Source of the DNA: JABMMZ01 sp040386935
Lineage (GTDB): Bacteria; Bacteroidota; Bacteroidia; NS11-12g; UBA955
NCBI GenBank assembly: GCA_040386935.1
Contig: JAZKEQ010000029.1
Span: 23,757-87,756, forward strand
Length of the DNA: 64,000 nucleotides
Direction of reading: 5' to 3'
A program made the translations under genes and the position numbers. This document shows, piece after piece, positions 35,968 to 44,734 of the stretch. How positions within the stretch are numbered: position 1 is the stretch's first letter; every line of letters starts with the position of its first letter. The notes below the pieces were generated by a model that was not told the origin of the DNA, made no database searches, and saw nothing but the letters and a program-made list of their open reading frames with translations.

Positions 35968-37138
35968 AGGACTTTCAATTTTAACAAAACTAAAATTATT
36001 CATACTAATTCCGGTTTTCACGCTTTTTTCTCCTCTTTTTCTATCGGCCCATGGCCACGAAACGGATACAGCAACGACAGTTCAAGCTGCGCATGTAGCA
36101 GAAACTGAACACAGTACCGAAGCACATGGCGAAAAAGCAGAAGAATTTAATCCAGGTGATATGATTCTTGATCACGTGAAAGATGCTCACGACTGGCACA
36201 TTTTAGATTGGAACGGACATGCAGTAAGCATCCCACTTCCTGTTATATTATATGACAACGGATTACACATCTTTTCTTCATCAAAATTCGAACACGGTCA
36301 CGCTGTAGCAGAAAGCAAAGGCAATTTCTACAAACTACACGAAGGGCATATTTATTCAACTGACGCTTCAGGTGCTATTCAAACCGGTGAAGAAAATGCA
36401 ATATTAAATGCTAAGCCGCTTGACTTCTCAATTACTAAGAACGTACTGGCCTTATTTATAGGCGCTATATTAATGCTGGTTATTTTCCTTTCAGTTGCAA
36501 AAGCATACAAAAATAGAGGACAGAAAGCCCCTAAAGGATTACAATCTTTAGTTGAGCCATTGATTATCTTCTTAAGAGACGAAGTGGTAAAACCTTCAGT
36601 AGGTAAACACTACGGTCGTTTTATGCCATTGCTGCTCAGCATATTCTTCTTTATCTTTATTAATAACCTGATGGGATTAATTCCAATCTTCCCTTTCGGT
36701 GCTAATTTGACCGGTAACATAGCAGTTACAATGATATTGGCGATTATCGTATTCTTTGTTGTCAATTTCTCAGCCAACAAATACTACTGGAAACATATTT
36801 TTATGCCTGATGTACCTATCGGTATGTGGGTATTGCTGATTCCGATTGAAATTTTAGGTGTGGTTTTAAAACCATTCGTATTGATGTTGCGTTTGTTCGC
36901 TAACATTACTGCGGGTCACATCATCATTCTCGGTTTCTTCAGTTTGATATTTATCTTTGGGCAAAAAAGCGTTGTTGCCGGTTACGGTACCTCTGTTTTG
37001 TCAGTTGCCTTTACATTGTTCATGAGCGTATTGGAATTGCTTGTTGCATTCCTGCAAGCTTATGTATTTACACTGTTGACTTCCCTATACATAGGTTCAG
37101 CAGTTGAAGAACACCACCACGCAGAAGACCATCATTAA
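35945..37138 (+). CDS. atpB: ATP synthase subunit a, with signal peptide and His-rich periplasmic part
   Basis: A 397-residue F0 subunit, longer than the usual 240-270. The N-terminus has a hydrophobic signal (LFILIPVFTLFSPLFLSAHG) followed by about 130 polar residues with many His, Glu and Asp, then the membrane core. LKPFVLMLRLFANITAGHII contains the essential arginine. The C-terminus ends in a His cluster. ATG 35945 is followed by other possible starts at 35951 and 35954; all overlap the previous gene. The longer N-terminus is typical of Bacteroidota. Confidence 0.95.
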   Translation: MVMMRENKGLSILTKLKLFILIPVFTLFSPLFLSAHGHETDTATTVQAAHVAETEHSTEAHGEKAEEFNPGDMILDHVKDAHDWHILDWNGHAVSIPLPVILYDNGLHIFSSSKFEHGHAVAESKGNFYKLHEGHIYSTDASGAIQTGEENAILNAKPLDFSITKNVLALFIGAILMLVIFLSVAKAYKNRGQKAPKGLQSLVEPLIIFLRDEVVKPSVGKHYGRFMPLLLSIFFFIFINNLMGLIPIFPFGANLTGNIAVTMILAIIVFFVVNFSANKYYWKHIFMPDVPIGMWVLLIPIEILGVVLKPFVLMLRLFANITAGHIIILGFFSLIFIFGQKSVVAGYGTSVLSVAFTLFMSVLELLVAFLQAYVFTLLTSLYIGSAVEEHHHAEDHH

Positions 37139-37166
37139 TTTATAAACAAAAAAAACCCAAAATAAT

Positions 37167-37424
37167 ATGTCAATTTTAGAAATTTTATTAGAAACAGTAT
37201 CAGCCGACCCATCTAAATTAGGTGCTGCCATCGGTGCAGGTTTAGCCGCAATCGGTGCAGGTATCGGTATCGGTAACATTGGTAAAAGTGCTTTGGAAAG
37301 TATTGCACGTCAACCGGAATCAACTGGCGACATCAGAGCTAACATGATCGTTGCAGCTGCGTTGGTTGAAGGTGCGGTGTTCTTTGCAATCGTACTTTGC
37401 TTGTTGATATTGTTCGTAAAATAA
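37167..37424 (+). CDS. atpE: ATP synthase subunit c
   Basis: An 85-residue hairpin of two membrane helices. The Gly/Ala-rich first helix (GAAIGAGLAAIGAGIGIGNI) and the polar loop ARQPE are canonical. The ion-binding glutamate is in AALVEGAVFFAIVL. The residue after it is Gly rather than the Ser of sodium-binding c subunits, which points to proton use. A strong hairpin follows before atpF. Confidence 0.97.
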   Translation: MSILEILLETVSADPSKLGAAIGAGLAAIGAGIGIGNIGKSALESIARQPESTGDIRANMIVAAALVEGAVFFAIVLCLLILFVK

Positions 37425-37445
37425 TATCACGGAGATACACAGATT

Positions 37446-37477
37446 AGCAGGAAAGGGTAAAACACCGCTTTCCTGCT
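37446..37477 (+). other. intercistronic hairpin between atpE and atpF
   Basis: AGCAGGAAAG (37446-37455) and CTTTCCTGCT (37468-37477) form a perfect 10-bp stem with a 12-base loop. There is no T-run after it, so it is more likely an mRNA stabiliser or processing site than a terminator. It could allow higher c-subunit expression. Confidence 0.55.
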
Positions 37478-37508
37478 GATTTTACATTAATTAAAAACAA
37501 ACAAAAAA

Positions 37509-38018
37509 ATGGATTTAGTATTACCCGGTTTAGGTCTTACCTTTTGGATGGTATTGGTATTCGGCTTGCTGATGTTCCTGCTGAAAAAGTTTGCGTGGAA
37601 ACCGATTTTAACTGCATTACACGAAAGAGAAAACTCAATCGAAGAAGCATTGAAATCAGCTGAAACTGCCCGCGAGCAAATGGCAAAACTTCAAAGCGAC
37701 AACGAAGCCATGCACAAACAGGCTAGGGAAGAACGCGACCAAATATTGAAAGAGGCTAGAGAAATGAAAGAGAACATCATTTCTGAAGCAAGAAAAGCTG
37801 CTGATGTTGAAGGCAAACGCATGATACAAAAAGCAACTGAAGAAATTAATAAGCAAAAGGCAAATGCCATTGCTGAATTAAAAGGTCAGGTGGCGAGCCT
37901 TTCAGTAAATATTGCTGAAAAACTAATCGGCAATCAATTGTCAAATAATGCGGATCAACAAAGCATTATTGCCAATCAAGTGAATAACCTGAACAACAAC
38001 CAACAAGCTATCGCATAA
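37509..38018 (+). CDS. atpF: ATP synthase subunit b
   Basis: A 169-residue peripheral stalk subunit: one N-terminal membrane helix (LGLTFWMVLVFGLLMFLL) and a long, charged coiled coil (EEALKSAETAREQMAKLQSD and onward). The last 20 residues are Asn/Gln-rich. It links F0 to F1 through the delta subunit encoded 4 bases downstream. Confidence 0.95.
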   Translation: MDLVLPGLGLTFWMVLVFGLLMFLLKKFAWKPILTALHERENSIEEALKSAETAREQMAKLQSDNEAMHKQAREERDQILKEAREMKENIISEARKAADVEGKRMIQKATEEINKQKANAIAELKGQVASLSVNIAEKLIGNQLSNNADQQSIIANQVNNLNNNQQAIA

Positions 38019-38022
38019 TCTA

Positions 38023-38562
38023 ATGTCAGAAATTAAAATAGCCAACCGATATGCACAAGCGCTGATACAACAAGCCATTTCAGAGAATAAGCTTGAAGCA
38101 GTAGCTAGTGATATGCAGGCACTTTACAGCACCTGCAATGCAAGTAAGGATTTAAGAAACGTGTTGACCAATCCTATCATTGCCGGCAGTCAGAAATTGA
38201 GTGCTTTAAAAACTATTTTCAAAAATTTCGACAATTTATCTGTTCAACTCATCACTTTGGTGTGTTCTAAAAACAGAGAAAATATATTACAAGAAATTGC
38301 CGATGCTTTCATGACTGCTTACCGTTCACACAAAGGTATTCAGAAAGTAAATGTAGAATCAGCAGTTGCTGTTGATGAAGCTACATTGCAAAGCATCAGA
38401 CAATTTGTAAAACAAAAAACAGGTGCAAATGATATTGAATTGCACACAAGTATTAATCCTTCAGTGATTGGCGGATTGGTAATAAAGTATGGTGACAATC
38501 TGCTGGACTCAAGCATTGCCGCCAAAATCAGAAATCTCAAAAAAGAATTAAACATCGCATAA
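38023..38562 (+). CDS. atpH: ATP synthase subunit delta
   Basis: A 179-residue F1 stalk subunit. The N-terminal helical domain opens IANRYAQALIQQAISENKLE. The C-terminal part has the family signature IHTSINPSVIGGLVIKYGDN-like segment (here ELHTSINPSVIGGLVIKYGD) and ends in LKKELNIA. Spacing to atpF is 4 bases and to atpA 11. Confidence 0.95.
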   Translation: MSEIKIANRYAQALIQQAISENKLEAVASDMQALYSTCNASKDLRNVLTNPIIAGSQKLSALKTIFKNFDNLSVQLITLVCSKNRENILQEIADAFMTAYRSHKGIQKVNVESAVAVDEATLQSIRQFVKQKTGANDIELHTSINPSVIGGLVIKYGDNLLDSSIAAKIRNLKKELNIA

Positions 38563-38573
38563 TAAAATAAATC

Positions 38574-40154
38574 ATGGCAGAAATAAGACCTGATGAAGTT
38601 TCAGCAATTCTGAAACAACAGATAACAAACTTTAAAACAGAAGCCGAACTAGAACAAGTTGGTACTGTACTCCAAGTAGGTGATGGTATTGCCCGTATCC
38701 ACGGTCTTACCCAGGTTCAGTCAGGTGAGCTGATTGAATTTGAAAATGGCATGAAAGCCATTGTATTGAACCTTGAGGAAGATAATATCGGTGCGGTATT
38801 ATTTGGTAGCAGCACATTGATTAAAGAAGGTGATACCGTTCGCAGAACAGGTAAAATCGCTTCAATCAACGTTACCGAAAGCATGCTGGGTCGTGTTATT
38901 AACACACTTGGTGAGCCTGTAGACGGTAAAGGTCCATTGACCGGAGATATTTACGAAATGCCTTTGGAGCGTAAAGCACCGGGTGTATTGTTTCGTGAGC
39001 CAGTTAAAGAACCATTACAAACAGGTATCAAAGCGATTGACGCGATGATTCCAATCGGAAGAGGTCAGCGTGAGTTGATCATCGGTGACAGACAAACAGG
39101 TAAAACTGCTGTTGCGATTGATACCATCATTAACCAAAAAGAATTTTTCGAAAAAGGTAAACCGGTATATTGCATCTATGTTGCGGTAGGTCAAAAAGAA
39201 TCTACAGTAAAACAAGTTGTAAAAACACTGGAAGAAAAAGGTGCAATGCCGTATACGGTTGTTGTATCTGCTCCATCTTCTGCTCCTGCTCCATTGCAGT
39301 TCTTCGCGCCTATGGCCGGTGCTGCTATCGGTGAGTTTTTCAGAGACAGAGGTTTGCCGGCTTTGATCGTTTATGACGATTTATCAAAACAAGCGGTGGC
39401 TTACCGTGAGGTGTCATTGTTGTTGAGACGTCCACCGGGACGTGAAGCATATCCGGGTGATGTGTTCTACTTGCACAGTCGTTTGCTTGAAAGAGCTTGT
39501 AAATTGAACGCTTCTGATGCGATTACACAAAACATGAATGACTTGCCTCCTTCATTGAAAGGTAAAGTTAAAGGTGGTGGATCATTAACAGCATTGCCAA
39601 TTATTGAAACTCAAGCAGGTGACGTATCTGCTTATATCCCAACCAACGTAATCTCAATTACAGATGGTCAGATTTTCCTTGAATCAAACTTATTCAACAG
39701 TGGTGTGCGTCCTGCGATTAACGTAGGTATCTCAGTATCACGTGTGGGTGGTTCGGCTCAAATCAAATCAATGAAAAAAGTAGCTGGTACTTTGAAACTG
39801 GATCAGGCGCAATACCGTGAATTGGAAGCGTTTGCTAAATTCGGTTCTGACCTTGATGCTGCTACTAAATCAGTATTGGAAAAAGGTTCACGTAACGTGG
39901 AAATCCTGAAACAAGGTCAATACGCGCCATTGCGTGTTGAACAACAAACTGCAATTATTTACTTGGGTACCAAAGGTGCTTTGAACAGCATTCCGGTAAG
40001 CAAAGTAAGAGCGTTTGAAGCTGAGTTTTTGGATATATTAGAACGCAAACACAAAGACTTGTTAAACAATATCGCTGCAGGTAAAATTGATGATACTATC
40101 ACCGGTACACTTGAGCAGGTTTGTGCAGAATTAACAGTTAACTACAAAGCATAA
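38574..40154 (+). CDS. atpA: ATP synthase subunit alpha
   Basis: A 526-residue F1 subunit. The Walker A loop GDRQTGKTAVAIDT lies near residue 171, with PSSAPAPLQFFAPMAGAAIG and the arginine-finger region ISVSRVGGSAQIKSMKKVAG. The N-terminal RPDEVSAILKQQI contacts delta. Length and motifs are ordinary. Codon use is more uniform than in neighbouring genes, as expected for a highly expressed protein. Confidence 0.98.
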   Translation: MAEIRPDEVSAILKQQITNFKTEAELEQVGTVLQVGDGIARIHGLTQVQSGELIEFENGMKAIVLNLEEDNIGAVLFGSSTLIKEGDTVRRTGKIASINVTESMLGRVINTLGEPVDGKGPLTGDIYEMPLERKAPGVLFREPVKEPLQTGIKAIDAMIPIGRGQRELIIGDRQTGKTAVAIDTIINQKEFFEKGKPVYCIYVAVGQKESTVKQVVKTLEEKGAMPYTVVVSAPSSAPAPLQFFAPMAGAAIGEFFRDRGLPALIVYDDLSKQAVAYREVSLLLRRPPGREAYPGDVFYLHSRLLERACKLNASDAITQNMNDLPPSLKGKVKGGGSLTALPIIETQAGDVSAYIPTNVISITDGQIFLESNLFNSGVRPAINVGISVSRVGGSAQIKSMKKVAGTLKLDQAQYRELEAFAKFGSDLDAATKSVLEKGSRNVEILKQGQYAPLRVEQQTAIIYLGTKGALNSIPVSKVRAFEAEFLDILERKHKDLLNNIAAGKIDDTITGTLEQVCAELTVNYKA

Positions 40155-40167
40155 TACGTAAGGTAAG

Positions 40168-41046
40168 ATGGCAAATTTAAAAGAGGTAAGAAGCCGTATC
40201 AGTTCCACTATTTCAACGCAACAGATTACGAAGGCGATGAAATTGGTGTCTGCAACCAAATTGCGGAAGGCTCAAAGTGCCATTTTCCAAATGCGCCCTT
40301 ATGCCGAAAAACTGAATGGTGTATTGCAAAACCTTGCCGATAGCGTGGATGATGAGAAACTGGCAAAGTATTTCAAAACACAACAGTTAAACAAAGTATT
40401 GATTGTTGTTGTTACCAGCGATAGAGGTTTATGTGGTGGTTTTAATGCCAATGTGGTGAAAAGAACCAAAATGCTTTTGGAAAATGATTACGCTGCACTA
40501 GTTCCTAAAAAACAAGTTGAGTTGTTATTCATCGGTAAAAAAGGATATGAGGCATTGAAAAAATATGACCTTCCTTTCAATACATCTTATATGCAAACTT
40601 TTGCAGACCTGAATGCTGAAGCCGGTTTTGAGATTGGCGACTACATTCTGTCTCAGTTTGTTTCAGGTGTTTACAATCAGGTTGAAGTCGTTTACAATAA
40701 GTTTAAAAATGCAGCAACTCAAATTGTTACCAACGATACCATGTTGCCGGTAACTTTAGATGTGGCTAAAAAAGCAAAACAAGCTAACGATTATATTTTC
40801 GAACCGAATAAAGTAGAAATACTGGAAGAAATTATCCCACGTTCAGTAAAAACCCAATTGTACAGAAGCTTATTGGATTCATTCGCCAGTGAACACGGTG
40901 CGCGTATGATATCAATGGATAAAGCAACTGACAATGCAGGTGAGATATTGAAACAATTGAAATTGCAGTACAACAGAGCCCGTCAGGCAGCTATTACCAA
41001 CGAAATCTCTGAGATCGTGGGTGGTGCAGCAGCATTGAACGGTTAA
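40168..41046 (+). CDS. atpG: ATP synthase subunit gamma
   Basis: A 292-residue central stalk subunit. The N-terminal coiled coil (RSRISSTISTQQITKAMKLV) and the C-terminal partner (SRMISMDKATDNAG-like, here GARMISMDKATDNAGEILKQ, then YNRARQAAITNEISEIVGGA) are both present. It is the last gene of the operon, which lacks atpD and atpC. An intrinsic terminator lies 20 bases beyond. Confidence 0.97.
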   Translation: MANLKEVRSRISSTISTQQITKAMKLVSATKLRKAQSAIFQMRPYAEKLNGVLQNLADSVDDEKLAKYFKTQQLNKVLIVVVTSDRGLCGGFNANVVKRTKMLLENDYAALVPKKQVELLFIGKKGYEALKKYDLPFNTSYMQTFADLNAEAGFEIGDYILSQFVSGVYNQVEVVYNKFKNAATQIVTNDTMLPVTLDVAKKAKQANDYIFEPNKVEILEEIIPRSVKTQLYRSLLDSFASEHGARMISMDKATDNAGEILKQLKLQYNRARQAAITNEISEIVGGAAALNG

Positions 41047-41066
41047 TCAAAAAATATTCTATTAAG

Positions 41067-41095
41067 AGCCATCCGCTACAACGGGTGGCTTTTTT
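41067..41095 (+). terminator. intrinsic terminator of the atp operon
   Basis: AGCCATCCG (41067-41075), loop CTACAA, CGGGTGGCT (41082-41090) with one G-T pair, then five more T. A classical strong hairpin and T-run, 20 bases after the atpG stop. Confidence 0.9.
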
Positions 41096-41107
41096 ATTTC
41101 CAGGAGA

Positions 41108-41320
41108 TTTTTAACCACTAAGACTAGGAGGTTTTTTAACACAGAGGGCACAGAGGGGAGGCACACAGAGGACACAAAGAATACAAGGAACATTTACCCG
41201 ATAAACTCTTTGCGTACTATTTGGATTTACCCCAGCGCTAACATAGTAATAACTCTTCTATTCTCTCAAACACCTCTGCGTTCTCTGTGTGGTTTTATCT
41301 CTGCGTTCTCTGTGGTTAAT
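41108..41320. repeat. intergenic repeat with inverted ends and a 25-base tandem unit
   Basis: The left part contains TTAACCACTAAGAC (near 41111) and several CACAGAGG units (41139-41172). The right part contains two direct copies of CTCTGCGTTCTCTGTG (41274-41289 and 41299-41314), ending in GTGGTTAAT. The ends are roughly complementary (TTAACCAC against GTGGTTAA), so the whole 210 bases form an imperfect inverted repeat. It holds no reading frame. The remaining bases of the gap 41047-41395 show nothing else. Confidence 0.6.
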
Positions 41321-41395
41321 CCCCTTCTCAGTCTCTGCGATAAATAACACAACTCATTGGAAAATCGAAATATTATTTTACTTTCACATCAGGAA

Positions 41396-44230
41396 ATGAA
41401 AGGTATCAGTATTGCCATATTGTTATTGCTGTTTACAGGGGTAAATGCCCAGAACAACTATACCCAATTCGTTAATCCCATGATTGGCACAGGAGGGCAT
41501 GGTCATACTTTCCCGGGTGCTACCCGCCCATTTGCCATGGTGCAATTGAGTCCCGATACAAGAATAGATGGCAGTTGGGATGGTTGCAGCGGCTACCATT
41601 ACAGCGATTCTGTAATCTATGGATTTTCACATACTCACCTAAGCGGTACCGGTTGCAGCGATTATGGCGATATCATGATTATGCCTAAAATGGGAGAAGG
41701 CACGTGGATGAAAGAAAGCTACGCATCAACCTTTAAACATACAACAGAAAAAGCAAGTGCAGGCTTTTACGCAGTGCGGTTAGAAAAATCATTAATAGAA
41801 GTGCGATTGACCACAACAACACGTGTCGGATTACATGAATATACATTTAGTAAAGCAGGCAAGGCCAGTATTTTATTAGACTTGCAGCACAGAGATGAAT
41901 TATTGGCCGGAAGGATACACGTCATTGACAGTCAAACAATAGAAGGTTTTAGAAGGAGTAAAGCATGGGCAGCCGACCAGTTGGTGTATTACAGAATTCA
42001 ATTTTCAAAACCATTTATTACACAACATGTCATGAGTGGAGATAACTGGGACTATTGGGCTAATTTTAATTTTGATGTCAAGAAAGGGGAGTCCGTTTAC
42101 GTGAAAGTATCTATTTCAAGTGTTGATGAAGCGGGGGCCAAAGCCAATATGGACAAGGAACTGCCACATTGGAATTTTGAAACAATAAAAGCGGAATCTA
42201 ATGCTGCCTGGAATTTTGAACTCAATAGAATAAAAGCGTATGGTGGAACTCAGACAGAAAAAACTAATTTCTATACAGCCCTTTACCATTGCATGATACA
42301 TCCCAATGTGATGAATGATGTGGATGGGCGCTATAGGGGAAGAGATAAGCAAATACACAAAGCTGAAGGATTTGATTATTATACGGTCTTTTCTTTATGG
42401 GATACACATAGGGCATTGCATCCATTGTTGAATATCATTGATAAAAAACGCTCACATGATTTTATCATGACTTTTAAAGCGCAGTTTGAGCAAAGCGGTC
42501 GCCTACCCATGTGGGAATTGTGGGGCAATGAAACAGACTGTATGATAGGGTTTCACAGTGTGAGTGTTATTCTTGATGCATATAACAAAGGGGTAATAAC
42601 TCGCGATGAGTTGGAGGCCATCTATCCTGCGGTAATTGCTGAGGCGATGAGCAACAGATTTGGTCTGGATAAATTCAGGGCCAAAGGGTTTTTATCAGTA
42701 GAGGATGAAAGTGAGAGTGTAAGTAAAACGCTCGAATACAGCTATGATTATTACTGTGTATCAGAGATGGCAGAAATTATGGGTATTCCCGATGAGGCTG
42801 CATATTTCAGAAAATTAAGTACAGGTTGGCAGAATGTCTATGATTTTAAAACAGGGTTTGTTCGTCCGCGAAAAAATGGCGGCTGGCTCGAACCGTTTGA
42901 CCCTAAGCAAGTCAATAATCATTTTACAGAAGCCAATGCCTGGCAATACTCATTTGCATTTTCTCACAGCTATGAGTCTATGAGAAATGATATAAAAATA
43001 TCTCAATTGTTCAATGCAGATACTAAAACTACCGGCAGGGAGCAATCGGATATTACAGGGTTAATTGGACAATATGCACAGGGCAATGAACCCAGTCATC
43101 ACATTCCCTATTTGTTCAGTAATATTGATTCGACAGCCAAGTATATCAAAAAAATATGCAAGGAGTTATACAAACCGACTGCTGATGGATTGTGTGGGAA
43201 CGAGGACTGCGGTCAAATGAGCGCCTGGTATGTGTTCAGTGCCATTGGCTTTTATCCGGTAAATCCTTCTTCCAATGATTTTGAATTTGGAAAAATGTTA
43301 TTTGATAGTGTAAATTTTGTGAATGGTAACAGGAGAGTTGTTGTGTATAATGTTAAACAACAACCGGGGAAAGACTATTATAGATCAGATTGGTTTTCAC
43401 TAAACATGAAAGAATCGAAGATTTATTATGGTTTTTGTAAACTAGAGAATTTGAGAGACAGGGTTTTAGTACAGCATTTCTCAGCACCAGTAATAGAATC
43501 TAACGGGAAGATTTTTATGAATACAATGATGAACATTAAGATAAATTCAAATATAGATTCAAGATATTATAACAGGTCACTTGATGGGATTTATTATACA
43601 ACTGATGGGCAGGAACCGGGACTGAATTCAAAAAAGTTTGAAAAGGATTCTGAGATAATAATTGATAAAAATACAACTATAAAAGCTGTCAATATTGCAA
43701 ATGGAGGCAAAAGCAAAAGTGCTACTAGTGTCGCCCATTTTTACAAACGCCCCAACAACTATACCATCAAAATCAACAGCACCTACAACAAGCAATACAC
43801 AGCCGATGGAGATGATGGTTTGATAGATGGATTGTTAGGTGACCTCGACTGGCGTAAGGGTCGTTGGCAAGGTTACCAAAGTCAGAACTTTGAAGCAATT
43901 GTAGATTTACAGGAATTGAAACAGATCAGTTCTATCAGTTCAGGATTTTTACAGGATACCCGTTCATGGATACTGATGCCTAAAAGTGTGACCTATTATG
44001 GGTCGGCCGATGGTGTTAATTTTGAGAAAATTACAACCATTGAAAATACGGTAGCTGATAGCAACTACACAGCTCAACGCAAGGAGTTTAGTTGTGCTGA
44101 AGTGCCTAAAAAGTACCGCTATATTAAAGTAACGGCTGTAAATTATGGATTGTTGCCACCATGGCATCAGGGAGCAGGTGGCGATGCCTTTATTTTTATT
44201 GATGAAATAAGCATCCTTACTAAGCCCTAA
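41396..44230 (+). CDS. GH92 family alpha-mannosidase with C-terminal F5/8-type domain
   Basis: A 944-residue secreted glycosidase with a signal peptide (MKGISIAILLLLFTGVNAQ). The GH92 core spans residues about 20-680: NPMIGTGGHGHTFPGATRPF, WDGCSGYHYSDSVIYGFSHT, LWDTHRALHPLLN and GNEDCGQMSAWYVFSAIGF. These enzymes remove alpha-mannose from glycans and need calcium. A chitobiase-C-like segment (about 715-780, YYTTDGQEPGLNS) and a discoidin-like carbohydrate-binding domain (about 800-944) follow. ATG 41396 replaces the longer frame starting with TTG at 41357. It stands alone, with no other glycan genes nearby and no CHU_C tail. Confidence 0.95.
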   Translation: MKGISIAILLLLFTGVNAQNNYTQFVNPMIGTGGHGHTFPGATRPFAMVQLSPDTRIDGSWDGCSGYHYSDSVIYGFSHTHLSGTGCSDYGDIMIMPKMGEGTWMKESYASTFKHTTEKASAGFYAVRLEKSLIEVRLTTTTRVGLHEYTFSKAGKASILLDLQHRDELLAGRIHVIDSQTIEGFRRSKAWAADQLVYYRIQFSKPFITQHVMSGDNWDYWANFNFDVKKGESVYVKVSISSVDEAGAKANMDKELPHWNFETIKAESNAAWNFELNRIKAYGGTQTEKTNFYTALYHCMIHPNVMNDVDGRYRGRDKQIHKAEGFDYYTVFSLWDTHRALHPLLNIIDKKRSHDFIMTFKAQFEQSGRLPMWELWGNETDCMIGFHSVSVILDAYNKGVITRDELEAIYPAVIAEAMSNRFGLDKFRAKGFLSVEDESESVSKTLEYSYDYYCVSEMAEIMGIPDEAAYFRKLSTGWQNVYDFKTGFVRPRKNGGWLEPFDPKQVNNHFTEANAWQYSFAFSHSYESMRNDIKISQLFNADTKTTGREQSDITGLIGQYAQGNEPSHHIPYLFSNIDSTAKYIKKICKELYKPTADGLCGNEDCGQMSAWYVFSAIGFYPVNPSSNDFEFGKMLFDSVNFVNGNRRVVVYNVKQQPGKDYYRSDWFSLNMKESKIYYGFCKLENLRDRVLVQHFSAPVIESNGKIFMNTMMNIKINSNIDSRYYNRSLDGIYYTTDGQEPGLNSKKFEKDSEIIIDKNTTIKAVNIANGGKSKSATSVAHFYKRPNNYTIKINSTYNKQYTADGDDGLIDGLLGDLDWRKGRWQGYQSQNFEAIVDLQELKQISSISSGFLQDTRSWILMPKSVTYYGSADGVNFEKITTIENTVADSNYTAQRKEFSCAEVPKKYRYIKVTAVNYGLLPPWHQGAGGDAFIFIDEISILTKP

Positions 44231-44257
44231 TTCCTATTTCCTCATCCCTTATCTCAA

Positions 44258-44647
44258 CTACATACCGTAGCGTTTCATCCCCAAATTATCAGGGAAGAAA
44301 GCATCTTCAAAATGCTCCACTTTTTTTTCAAATTGATTGATGATGACTGAAATAATATCATAACGAATATCAATATCGGTATGATTATTCTCATCGCAAT
44401 AGGCTTCGGCTGCTTTGGCAAACAGTTGTTGTTTCTTGTTGCTGACAAATGTTTCAGGGAGTCCGAAGGCCTCTGTCTGTCTGGTTTTTACTTCAACAAA
44501 TACATAAGTGTCACCAATTTTCGCAATAATATCGACTTCAGCTTTTTGAAATCTGTAATTGAGTGATAGGATAGAGTAACCCGAAGCAATTAAATGTTCT
44601 TTGGCCAGTTGTTCACCTTGTTTGCCAAGTTCGTTGTGTGCCGACAT
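44258..44647 (-). CDS. YraN/UPF0102 family endonuclease-like protein
   Basis: A 129-residue cytosolic protein of the restriction-endonuclease-like fold. The opening HNELGKQGEQLAKEHLIASG and the core AEVDIIAKIGDTYVFVEVKT carry the PD-(D/E)xK residues (Asp, Glu and Lys of the EVK triplet). Function in the cell is not settled; a role in DNA repair or uptake has been suggested for relatives. ATG 44647 (MSAHNELGKQ) was chosen over the longer frame to 44707, which adds a non-homologous hydrophobic stretch. It diverges from lipB. Confidence 0.93.
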   Translation of the reverse strand: MSAHNELGKQGEQLAKEHLIASGYSILSLNYRFQKAEVDIIAKIGDTYVFVEVKTRQTEAFGLPETFVSNKKQQLFAKAAEAYCDENNHTDIDIRYDIISVIINQFEKKVEHFEDAFFPDNLGMKRYGM

Positions 44648-44722
44648 AGTTTTAATACAAATAAAGAATAATACGTCAAATAATGCAATTGTATTTGTGT
44701 ACAGCATTTAAGCAATCAGTAG

Positions 44723-44730
44723 TATCTTTG
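44723..44730 (+). promoter_or_regulatory. -7 element of lipB
   Basis: TATCTTTG matches the consensus and ends only 4 bases before the lipB ATG at 44735. TTTG at 44694-44697 lies 25 bases upstream, longer than normal. If used, it would give a leaderless mRNA. Confidence 0.4.
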
Positions 44731-44734
44731 CCAT

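Noticed and set aside
41108..41320. Possible CRISPR array in the atpG-GH92 gap
   Set aside because: Repeat copies are few, unequal and adjacent rather than separated by unique spacers of constant size, and no cas genes are present.
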